Shown here one piece after another: positions 56,392 through 64,000 of a DNA stretch of 64,000 bases. Under the pieces are notes generated by a model. It was not told the origin of the DNA, did not search any database, and was given only the letters and a program-made list of their open reading frames with translations. The stretch spans positions 4,526,001 through 4,590,000 of the forward strand of contig NC_013441.1 of the NCBI RefSeq assembly GCF_000024785.1, in the 5' to 3' direction. This stretch comes from Gordonia bronchialis DSM 43247 (GTDB taxonomy: Bacteria > Actinomycetota > Actinomycetes > Mycobacteriales > Mycobacteriaceae). Each line of letters begins with the position of its first letter. Position 1 is the first letter of the stretch. A program made the position numbers and the translations under genes.

Positions 56392-57852
56392 TCAGTGATC
56401 GGTTCGGACCTCCGGCCGCTGGCAACCGTGGTTGACGCCGGGTTGAACGTGCGGGGTGACCTCCGCACCGACGCGGATGGTCAGCGCGGCCACCACCCCG
56501 CCGACCGCGCAGCAGCCCGCGGAGATCAGCATCGCCGTCCCGAAGCCGTCGCCGAGGGGCTGACCGGGACCGGGATCGATACCGGCGACCAGCGGTAGCG
56601 TCGCGACGGCGAGCAGACCCGCCAGTCGCGCGACCGCATTGTTGACGCCCGACGCGGTGCCGGCCTGCCGTTGTTCCACCGCGCCGAGGGCGGCTGCGGT
56701 GAGCGGTGCGACGGTGATGGTCATCCCGAGTCCGAAGACCAGCATGGCCGGTAGCACGGTGGTGACGTAGGTGGCGCCCGGCACGATCCGCACCATCAAC
56801 GCCAGCCCGGCCGCGGCGATCAACGGCCCCACGGTCATCGGCAGGCGCGGGCCGGTGCGCTGGGCGAGCCTGCCGGAATGCGGCGACCCGAACAGCATGA
56901 TGACGGTGCTGGGCATCGTCGCCAGACCGGCTTCCAGCGCCGAATATCCCATGCTCTGCTGCAACTGCAGCGCGAGCAGGAACAGCGCCCCACCGAGCGC
57001 CGCGTAGACCATCAGGGTCGTCACGTTGGCCCCGGTGAACTGTGCCGACCGGAACAGACCGAGCGGCAGCAGCGCTGCCGCACTGCGGGATTCGACGACG
57101 AGGAACACGAGGATCGCGACCACCCCGACCACCGCCGCACCGATGATGGCCGGGCTCCACCCGTGGGCCGGTCCTTCGATGAGGGCGTAGATGATGCCGG
57201 CAAGGCCCACCGTCACCGTCACGGCGCCGGCCACGTCGAAGCCGCCCGCCACCGTCTCCTCGCGCGACTCCGGGACATGCCGGATCGCAATCGCGATGGC
57301 GGCCACCGCGATCGGCACGATCACGAAGAACACGCCGCGCCACGACGCGGCGTCGACCATCCACCCACCCACGAACGGACCGAGAGCAGTTGTGGCACCG
57401 GACATTCCGGCCCACAGACCGATAGCCCGGCCGCGATCGTCGGGCGAGATCTCCGCGTCGATGAGCGCGAGGCTCCCCGGCACCACGGCCGCGGCGCCGA
57501 TCCCCTGCGCGATCCGCGCGACGATCAACCAGTCGACCGACGGCGCCAATCCACACGCCATCGAGGCGAGTGCGAAAACGACCAGACCCCACACGAACAG
57601 TCGTCGTCGGCCGTAGCGGTCACCGGCCGCACCCCCGGCGAGCAGCAGTGCGCTCAATGTCAGCAGGTAGCCGTCGAGGACCCATTGCTGGCCGCCGAGC
57701 CCGGTGTCGAGGTCGCGGGCGATGACCGGCAGCGCGACGTTGACCACCGTGCCGTCGAGGAACGCGACGCCGGAGCCGAGGACGGCTGCGGCGATCAGCC
57801 AGCGGCCCGCGGGCGAGTCAGCCGGGATACCGGTCGGGGCGTCGGAGTTCAT
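56392..57852 (-). CDS. MFS transporter, DHA2 (EmrB/QacA) drug-exporter type
   Basis: 486 residues from ATG 57852; the frame is open to 57924 but lacks a better start. 14 membrane helices. Motif C-like and antiporter sequences include FLDGTVVNVALPVI in helix 1 and GDRYGRRRLFVWG in the loop after helix 2. It exports hydrophobic compounds using the proton gradient. Divergent from the subtilase gene. Confidence 0.92.
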   Translation of the reverse strand: MNSDAPTGIPADSPAGRWLIAAAVLGSGVAFLDGTVVNVALPVIARDLDTGLGGQQWVLDGYLLTLSALLLAGGAAGDRYGRRRLFVWGLVVFALASMACGLAPSVDWLIVARIAQGIGAAAVVPGSLALIDAEISPDDRGRAIGLWAGMSGATTALGPFVGGWMVDAASWRGVFFVIVPIAVAAIAIAIRHVPESREETVAGGFDVAGAVTVTVGLAGIIYALIEGPAHGWSPAIIGAAVVGVVAILVFLVVESRSAAALLPLGLFRSAQFTGANVTTLMVYAALGGALFLLALQLQQSMGYSALEAGLATMPSTVIMLFGSPHSGRLAQRTGPRLPMTVGPLIAAAGLALMVRIVPGATYVTTVLPAMLVFGLGMTITVAPLTAAALGAVEQRQAGTASGVNNAVARLAGLLAVATLPLVAGIDPGPGQPLGDGFGTAMLISAGCCAVGGVVAALTIRVGAEVTPHVQPGVNHGCQRPEVRTDH

Positions 57853-57949
57853 CTTCCCCAGTGTGCGCTCCCGCCGCGGTTGCCGACCCCATGTCGGTCC
57901 GTCCGCATAAGGTCGGGACCACACCGACGGGTATCAGGAGGGGGATCAC

Positions 57950-59125
57950 ATGACCACCAGCGAGACCAGCAGTCGGATGCTTGTCGTCTTCGGCGACCCG
58001 GAGGCCGACGCGGCCGCCGCGCTGCGTGACATCGCCGGGATCTCCCGGGTGCGAAGTACCGCCGACTTCCACGGGCAGGCCATCGACATGTCCGACGCCG
58101 CATCGGCGCAGGCCACGCTGTACGCGGAGCTCGGCGTCGTACTCGTGGACGTCGACGACGATCAGGGCGCCGCGCTACGTGCGGCCGCGCAGCGTCAGGT
58201 CCTGTCGGTGGAACCCGAGCTGGTGTTTCGCGCGCTACCCGGCCGGTCCGAGCGCGCGGCGCGCGTGCAGACCACCTTCGCCGACACCGATGCCTACACC
58301 TGGGGATTGCAGGCGACACGCGTGGATCACACCACCGCCACCGGCGCCGGGACCAAGGTCGCGGTGCTCGACACCGGATTCGCCTTCGATCATCCCGACT
58401 TCGAGGGCCGCCCCATCACCTCCGAGTCGTTTGTCGCGGGCGAGGACGCCACCGACCGGCAGGGCCACGGAACCCATTGTGCGGGAACGGTATGCGGGCC
58501 GGCGAAGCCTGACACGGGCCCCCGCTACGGGGTCGCACCGGCCGCCGAGCTGTACGTCGGGAAGGTGCTCGGCGACGATGGCACCGGCACGGACGGAAAC
58601 ATCCTGGCCGGCCTCAACTGGACCGTCGCATCGGGCTGCCAGGTGGTGTCGATGTCGCTGGGCGCCGACGTCCGCGCACCGTCGGCGGCCTACGAACGGG
58701 TCGGGTCACGCGCGCTCGCGGCCGGGACGCTGATCGTGGCTGCCGCCGGCAACAATGCGAATCGGCCCGCCGATCCGGGATTCGTAGGCGTCCCGGCCAA
58801 CAGCACCTCGATCATGGCCGTCGCAGCCGTGGACCCCGCACTGGCCGTCGCACCCTTCTCCGCGGCCGCCATCGACGTCGACGGCGGTGAGATCGACATC
58901 GCCGCACCCGGGGTCGACGTCTACTCCACGTGGCTGATGCCGCAGCGCTACAACACGATCAGCGGGACCAGCATGGCCACCCCGCATGTCGCGGCGCTCG
59001 CCGCGCTGTGGCATCAGCGCACCGGCGCCACCGGTGCCGACCTGTGGACGGCGCTGACCGGCGCGGCCGAGCGTCTGCGCGGCGCGCCGACCGATGTCGG
59101 CATCGGGTTGACCGTGGCTCCTTGA
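57950..59125 (+). CDS. S8 (subtilase) serine peptidase, non-secreted type
   Basis: 391 residues. The N-terminal ~105 residues look like an I9-like pro-domain (LVVFGDPEADAAAALRDIAG to VEPELVF). The catalytic domain has Asp in VLDTGFAFDHPD, His in GHGTHCAG, oxyanion Asn in AAAGNN and Ser in SGTSMATPHVAA. No signal peptide is seen, so it is cytosolic or exported by another path. A 77-residue gene follows 40 bp downstream and is probably its partner. Confidence 0.92.
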   Translation: MTTSETSSRMLVVFGDPEADAAAALRDIAGISRVRSTADFHGQAIDMSDAASAQATLYAELGVVLVDVDDDQGAALRAAAQRQVLSVEPELVFRALPGRSERAARVQTTFADTDAYTWGLQATRVDHTTATGAGTKVAVLDTGFAFDHPDFEGRPITSESFVAGEDATDRQGHGTHCAGTVCGPAKPDTGPRYGVAPAAELYVGKVLGDDGTGTDGNILAGLNWTVASGCQVVSMSLGADVRAPSAAYERVGSRALAAGTLIVAAAGNNANRPADPGFVGVPANSTSIMAVAAVDPALAVAPFSAAAIDVDGGEIDIAAPGVDVYSTWLMPQRYNTISGTSMATPHVAALAALWHQRTGATGADLWTALTGAAERLRGAPTDVGIGLTVAP

Positions 59126-59165
59126 TCGGCGGTTCGCGGCGGTGATCCACAGATAGCCTGGAGTC

Positions 59166-59399
59166 ATGCCGGACATCACACTGACTGTCGCCGACGATCA
59201 CCTCGCGAACATCGCCGCGGTCGCCGACGCGGCTCGGGCCGCCGGTATGCGAGTCGATCAGGTCCTCGACCAGGTCGGGGTGATCTGCGGTTCGGCATCC
59301 GACGACTGTGCGTCGACGCTGCGCGACCTCGACGGTGTGGATGCCGTCGAGGCCGCCGCCACGTTCCGTCTTCCGCCGCCGGATTCGAGAGTGCAGTAG
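59166..59399 (+). CDS. small protein resembling a stand-alone subtilase pro-domain/inhibitor
   Basis: 77 residues from ATG 59166. The pattern VADDHLANIAAVADAARAAG, QVLDQVGVICGSA, LRDLDGVDAVEAAATF, LPPPDS has the alternating strand-helix order of I9-type pro-peptides (chaperone and inhibitor of subtilisins). Homologues next to subtilases are often mis-annotated as ketohydroxyglutarate aldolase. Likely role: inhibitor or folding helper of the peptidase encoded just upstream (inference). Confidence 0.6.
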   Translation: MPDITLTVADDHLANIAAVADAARAAGMRVDQVLDQVGVICGSASDDCASTLRDLDGVDAVEAAATFRLPPPDSRVQ

Positions 59400-59403
59400 G
59401 GGT

Positions 59404-60390
59404 TCACCTCGCCTTCGCGTCCCCGAACACACCGTCACGTTCGGCGACGGCGTTACGGAAACCCGTTGCGGCGGCCCGCTGTTGGAAGGCATAACCTTCG
59501 GCGGTGTGTCGTGAGATGCCGTCGAAGACGGTGCTGATCATCCCCGAGTTGGCCACCCCCTGCGCCAGCAACGCACTGTTGAGGGCCAGTTTGGTCATGA
59601 TGAGCTGATTGATCGGGACAGCCGCGATCCGGGCGAGGAGGTCCTCGGTGCGCTCGTCGAGCAGGTCTGCGGGCACCGCCTCGACGGCCAGCCCCCATTC
59701 CGCCGCCTGCGCGCCGGTGATGCTGTCACCGGTCAACAGCAGACGTTTGGCCCGTTGATCGCCCACCCGATGCGCCCACATCCCCGCGGCGGGCACACCC
59801 CACACGCGCGTCGGTGGGTAGCCGATGCGCGTGTCGTCGGCGCAGATGATCTGATCGGCGTAGAGCGCGATGTCGGTGCCGCCGGCGATCGCGAACCCGT
59901 GCAGTTTCGCGACGGTGGGTTTGTTGGCGTAGAGCAGGCTCGCGAAGCCGCGGTTGAAGCGGCTCATCATCTGGTAGTCGATCATCGGATCCCAGGTGCC
60001 GTCCGGGTCGTGGTTGCGGGCCTGCACCACCGGGTCGAGCACGGTGCCGGTGGTGTCCGGGCGATCGCCTGGCGCCTCGGCGTTCTCGGCGAAGATCGAC
60101 AGGTCGTACCCACCGCAGAATCCCTTACCCCGCCCCGACACCACGATGACGTGCACACGGGGGTCGAGGTCGGCACGTTCCACCGCGGCGGCCAGATCGA
60201 TGGGTGTGTCGGCGGTGATCGCGTTTCCGCGTTCGGGGCGGTCGAAGGTGATGCGGGCGATACGGCCGGTCACCTCGTAGGTGAGCGTCGGATAGCGGGT
60301 TGGGCCGTCGGGCGTCGGACGTTCCGCGAATTGTGCTCGCTCGGTGAGTGGTTCACGCCAGGCGGCGGGGCGGTCGTCGGCCGTACTCAT
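59404..60390 (-). CDS. enoyl-CoA hydratase/isomerase (crotonase family)
   Basis: 328 residues from ATG 60390. Crotonase fold: RITFDRPERGNAI, the oxyanion loop SGRGKGFCGGYDLS, and HGFAIAGGTDIALYADQ. The insert of about 35 residues after the first loop (PDTTGTVLDPVVQARNHDPDG) fits the longer crotonases found in steroid or aromatic degradation clusters. Start overlaps the stop of the acyl-CoA dehydrogenase gene by 4 nt, so it is coupled to it. Confidence 0.9.
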   Translation of the reverse strand: MSTADDRPAAWREPLTERAQFAERPTPDGPTRYPTLTYEVTGRIARITFDRPERGNAITADTPIDLAAAVERADLDPRVHVIVVSGRGKGFCGGYDLSIFAENAEAPGDRPDTTGTVLDPVVQARNHDPDGTWDPMIDYQMMSRFNRGFASLLYANKPTVAKLHGFAIAGGTDIALYADQIICADDTRIGYPPTRVWGVPAAGMWAHRVGDQRAKRLLLTGDSITGAQAAEWGLAVEAVPADLLDERTEDLLARIAAVPINQLIMTKLALNSALLAQGVANSGMISTVFDGISRHTAEGYAFQQRAAATGFRNAVAERDGVFGDAKAR

Positions 60391-62044
60391 GCGAACGCTC
60401 CGACTGCGGGGATCGCGCGCTCGACGATGGTCGTGACGTCGACGCCGGACGGCAGGGTGCCGAACACATCGCCCCGATCGCCGGCGAGCCGGGTGGCCGA
60501 AAAGGCCCCGGCGACAGCATCGTTGCCGCGTCGAACCAACAGGGAGCCCTGAAGAAGCGCGGCCATGTCGCCGACGATACGTCGAGCGAGGTACTGCAAC
60601 GCGTCCGGGTCCGTCGGGTCGATCGATGTCATGGTCCGCTCGAACTCCTCGATAGCCCGGTCGAGTCGACGGTCTTCGCCTGCGGCGGATTTCACCTCGT
60701 CGAGGAACACGCCGAGGGTGTCGGGCTGACGGGCCATGGCGCGCAACGCATCCAGTGCGGCCACGTTGCCCGATCCCTCCCAGATCGACAGCAGCGGCGC
60801 CTCCCGGTAGAGGCGCGGCATCCGCGATTCCTCCACATAACCGTTGCCACCCAGACATTCCAGCGCCTCGGCGGCATGGATCGGGCCGCGTTTGCACACA
60901 TGGTATTTCGTGACAGCAAGCGTGATCCGGCGGAGGAGATCGGCGCGCTGATCGCCACCGGCGGCCCGATCGGTGAGTTCGGCGAGCCACAGCGCAACCG
61001 TGGTCGCGGCCTCCGCCTCGACCGCCAGATCGGCGAGCACGTTGCGCATCAGCGGCTGATCGGCGAGGCGCGCCCCGAAGGCGGTGCGGTGAGCAGCATG
61101 ATGGGCGGCCTGCGCCACGCCGGATCGCATCGCGGTGGCGGCTCCGATGGCGCAGTCGAGGCGGGTGAGGTTGACCATCTCGACGATGGTCTTGACGCCG
61201 CGACCCTCATCGCCCACCCGCCAGGCGACGGTGCCGTCGTACTCGACCTCGCCACTCGCGTTGGAACGGTTGCCGAGCTTGTCCTTGAGTCGTTGCAGCA
61301 GAGAGGGATTGCGAGAACCGTCGGGAAGGACCCGCGGTAGGAGGAAGCGGGTCAGCCCGTCGGGTGCCTGGGCGAGGGTGAGGAAGACGTCCGACATCGG
61401 GGCCGAGGTGAACCACTTGTGACCGGTGATCCGGTACGAGCCGTCGGGTTGTGGCACCGCCGTCGTGGTGTTGGTACGCACGTCGGAGCCGCCCTGCTTC
61501 TCTGTCATCGACATCCCCGCGATCAGTCCGCGTTTGGTCAGCGGCGCCCGCAGATGGGGGCCGTATTCCGGTGCACACAAAAGGGATTCGTATTGCGCGG
61601 CGAGTTCGGGGCGGCGCGCAGGGCGGGGACGGCGGCGTAGGTCATCGAGATCGGGCAGCCGTGTCCGGCGTCGACGTGACCCCAGACGCTGAACTTGGCG
61701 GCCCGGATGAGATGTGCGTGCGGACGGGGATCGGCCCACGGCGCGGCATGCAGCCCGTGGCGGACCGCGATGTCCATGAGTTGGTGGTAGGCGGGGTCGT
61801 AGGCGACCCCGTCGATGCGGTGGCCATACCGATCGTGCGTACGGAGTATCGGGGGATGCGCCTCGGCCCGGTCGCCGAGTTCGATGATCTCGGCGGTGCC
61901 GGCGAGCGCACCGAGCGCGCGGATCTCGTCGATCGCATCGTCTTGCAGGCCGGACCGAAGGAGGAGGTCGGCCACGGCGGGTACGTCGGCGGCATTCATA
62001 CCGACGAGCGGGGGGACCTGGTTGGTCACCTGATGAATGGGCAT
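60387..62044 (-). pseudogene. AidB-like acyl-CoA dehydrogenase with an apparent frameshift
   Basis: The 5' part reads from 62044 (MPIHQVTNQVPP ... YAAVPALR) and then runs out of frame; the 3' part in the -1 frame continues RRPELAAQYESLL and the FAD/C-terminal domains (MSMTEKQGGSDVRTN, LECLGGNGYVEESRMPRLYREAPLL) to the stop at 60387. One base appears missing in a GC-rich run near 61612-61622. Restored, it gives about 552 residues, like the intact paralogue at 34219. It may be a true pseudogene or an assembly error. Confidence 0.8.
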
Positions 62045-62169
62045 TCGCGAACTCCCTCGGTCAGTGGCTCATCGTCGGCGCGGCCGGCACGCCGCCTCGT
62101 CGCAGCATTACACATTTCGTTCGAGTGACACAAGGATGTAATGGGAATTGATGCACCGACGGGGTGCTA

Positions 62170-63284
62170 GTGGTCCGGGGGATAAAATAGTTTACGTTTG
62201 ATAGTATGTGGGAATGGTGAATCGTGCTGCGGCTCCGCTGTTGTTGGTTGATGGGGATCGGGCACGGTTGGAGGGGTTGGTGCGGGCTTCGACGACGCCG
62301 GCCGGTCTGACGCGGCGGGCTCGGATGTGTTTGATGTCAGCCGATGGAACAGCGAAGGCCGACATTGCCGCGGTGGTGGGGGTGTCACGGCCGACGGTCG
62401 ACAAGTGGCTGCAGCGCTACCGGGTTGGTGGGGTGGAGGCGTTGGTCGATGAGCAGCGCTCGGGGCGCCCGACCGAGATTGACGAGTCCAAGATCATCGC
62501 CGCCACCTTGCAGCGGCCACCGAAATCTCTGGGAGTCACCCACTGGTCGGCCCGCTTGTTGGCGCCGCGGGTCGGGGTCGATCACACCACGGTCTCGCGG
62601 GTGTGGCGCAAGTACAAGGTCACCCCCTGGCGCAGCGAGACGTTCAAGTTCTCCAACGACCCCGACCTCGACGCCAAGGTGGTCGATGTTGTTGGCCTGT
62701 ATATGAATCCGCCGGAGAATGCGATCGTGCTCAGCATCGATGAGAAAAGCCAGATCCAGGCTCTCGACCGCACTCAACCGACGTTGCCGATGGCGCCGGG
62801 GCACTGCGAGCAACGCACGCATGATTACATTCGTCACGGCACCACGACCTTGTTCGCCGCACTAAACATCGCCACCGGCGAGGTCACCACCCAATGCAAA
62901 CCGCGTCACCGCCATCAAGAGTTCCTCGCGTTCCTCAAACACGTCGCGAAAACCTATCCCGACCACCACCTGCACCTGGTCATGGACAACTACGGCACCC
63001 ACAAGAAAGCCGAGGTAAAGGACTGGCTCGCCCAGAACCCCCGGATCACAGTGCATTTCACACCGACTTCCGGATCCTGGATGAACATGATCGAGGCCTG
63101 GTTCGCCATCATCGAACGCCAAGCGATCCACCGCGGCACCTTCACCAGCGTTCCCGACCTCGTCGCCGCCATCCGCCGATTCGTCACCAGCTGGAACACC
63201 CGCTGCGAACCATTTGTGTGGACCAAACCCGCGAATGAAATACTCGACAAAATCAAACGTAAACGAATTTCAAACACGGGCCAC
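62170..63284 (+). mobile_element. IS630-family insertion sequence, 1115 bp, flanked by TA
   Basis: The ends read inward as GTGGTCCGGGGGATAAAATA and GTGGCCCGTGTTTGAAATTC, both leading into GTTTACGTTTGAT. TA flanks both sides (62168-62169, 63285-63286), the target duplication of IS630/Tc1-mariner elements. One transposase gene on the plus strand. It ends 15 bp before the start codon of the PaaX-type gene. Confidence 0.92.
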
Positions 63285-63287
63285 TAG
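62214..63287 (+). CDS. IS630-family transposase
   Basis: 357 residues from ATG 62214 (GTG 62208 is also possible). N-terminal paired HTH (KADIAAVVGVSRPTVDKWLQRY; GRPTEIDESKIIAATL), then the DDE_3 core: Asp in LSIDEKSQIQ, Asp in LVMDNYGTHK and Glu in SWMNMIEAWFA. The single frame is intact. Its stop codon TAG is made of the duplicated target TA plus the next flanking base. Confidence 0.93.
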   Translation: MVNRAAAPLLLVDGDRARLEGLVRASTTPAGLTRRARMCLMSADGTAKADIAAVVGVSRPTVDKWLQRYRVGGVEALVDEQRSGRPTEIDESKIIAATLQRPPKSLGVTHWSARLLAPRVGVDHTTVSRVWRKYKVTPWRSETFKFSNDPDLDAKVVDVVGLYMNPPENAIVLSIDEKSQIQALDRTQPTLPMAPGHCEQRTHDYIRHGTTTLFAALNIATGEVTTQCKPRHRHQEFLAFLKHVAKTYPDHHLHLVMDNYGTHKKAEVKDWLAQNPRITVHFTPTSGSWMNMIEAWFAIIERQAIHRGTFTSVPDLVAAIRRFVTSWNTRCEPFVWTKPANEILDKIKRKRISNTGH

Positions 63288-63299
63288 CCTCCGAACACG

Positions 63300-64000
63300 A
63301 TGGACAGCCCTCTCGTTCCCCCGGTCTCGGCGCGGTCAGCCGTGCTGAGCCTGCTGCTCGGCGCACAACCCCCGACGCTGAACGTGCGCGAAATAGTCGG
63401 CGCCATGGGCCTTTTCGGGATCTCCGAGTCGGCCACCCGAGTGGCCCTGACGCGGATGGTCGCCGGCGGCGACCTCTTGCGGCACGAGTCCGCGTACACG
63501 TTGTCCGAGCGGCTTCTGCGCCGACAGGAACAGGTGGAGCCACCGGCCCGGCGCCGATGGTCGGGGTCCTGGGAGATGGCGGTGGTCACCACCACCGGCC
63601 GCGCGGCGGCCGACCGCGTCGCCCTACGCACCGAGATGACCCGGCATCGGATCGCCGAGTTGCGCGAGGGTGTGTGGACCCGGCCCGCGAATCTCGTTCA
63701 CCACTGGCCCGATCGGCTGCGCGAGGTGTCGACGTTCTTCGAGGCGCGCCCTGACGGCGAGCCGGCCGAACTGGCTGCGCGGCTGTGGAATCTGGACGCC
63801 TGGGCTACCCGGGGTCAGGCCTACCTCGACGCGCTGGCGGCGGTGCACGACGAGCCGACTCGATTCGTCACCATGGTCGCTGCGGTCCACCATCTGCAGA
63901 CCGACCCGCTGCTGCCGACCGAACTGCTACCGGCGCACTGGCCGGGTGAGCGGCTCGCCACGATCTACGCGGACTACCGCGCCTGGCTTGCTGCGATGCG
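63300..64000 (+). CDS. PaaX-family transcriptional regulator, C-terminus beyond window
   Basis: From ATG 63300 the frame stays open to the window end, at least 233 residues. N-terminal winged helix (ARSAVLSLLLGAQPP, GISESATRVALTRMVAGGDLLR) and the PaaX central region (LRRRQEQ, RWSGSWEMAVV) are clear. PaaX represses phenylacetate or related acyl-CoA catabolism; here the neighbouring crotonase and acyl-CoA dehydrogenase genes could be targets. The IS630 end lies 15 bp upstream, so its promoter has been displaced. Confidence 0.88.
   Translation, partial: MDSPLVPPVSARSAVLSLLLGAQPPTLNVREIVGAMGLFGISESATRVALTRMVAGGDLLRHESAYTLSERLLRRQEQVEPPARRRWSGSWEMAVVTTTGRAAADRVALRTEMTRHRIAELREGVWTRPANLVHHWPDRLREVSTFFEARPDGEPAELAARLWNLDAWATRGQAYLDALAAVHDEPTRFVTMVAAVHHLQTDPLLPTELLPAHWPGERLATIYADYRAWLAAM

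Overview
The window looks like a chromosomal segment of a high-GC actinobacterium of the Mycobacteriales, most likely Gordonia or a near relative (inference). The signs are a dnaK-grpE-dnaJ-hspR operon with HAIR operators, a Lsr2-type DNA-binding domain, an F420-type nitroreductase, many GTG/TTG starts and ATGA overlaps between genes.

Layout. 1-2.2 kb: end of an alpha/beta hydrolase, a LysR regulator, a tautomerase and a truncated NTF2-like gene. 2.4-19.9 kb: a copper-handling island. It holds a BlaI-family repressor, a two-component system, a cysteine-synthase-like gene broken by an IS3 element, an MFS transporter, copZ, a secreted His-rich protein, a CPC-type and a CPH-type copper ATPase, csoR, an M23 peptidase, a DUF305 lipoprotein, an M56 metalloprotease and a BNR-type lipoprotein. 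Two operator families serve it: CsoR boxes (9257, 13006) and four copies of TACTA-N7-TAGTAG (2421, 3283, 16693, 18567) that fit the BlaI/M56 pair. 20.2-23.3 kb: a DUF4440 protein, a 40-residue Lsr2-like ORF and a two-gene Trk/Ktr potassium uptake system.

23.5-33.3 kb: a decayed defence region. It has an orphan type I restriction hsdR split by an IS21 element (5-bp target duplication) plus a 1-nt frameshift, followed by an apparently intact ATPase/subtilase pair of the IetAS type. A frameshifted copy of the tautomerase seen at 1.5 kb lies at its right edge. 33.5-43.9 kb: TetR plus an AidB-like acyl-CoA dehydrogenase, a second two-component system with an Asp-rich small protein, a GlcD-like oxidase, an F420-type nitroreductase, a Ser/Thr kinase, an amidohydrolase and a flavohaemoprotein.

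43.9-52.8 kb: heat-shock block. HspR is encoded as the last gene of the dnaK operon. Three HAIR-type sites precede dnaK and one precedes lon, so both are probably under the same repressor. 52.8-62 kb: TetR/quinone-oxidoreductase pair with a double palindrome, a secreted protein, two opposed amine-oxidase fragments, DUF4186, DUF488, a DHA2 exporter, a subtilase with a small partner, and a crotonase plus frameshifted acyl-CoA dehydrogenase. 62.1-64 kb: an IS630 element inserted just upstream of a PaaX-type regulator that runs off the window.
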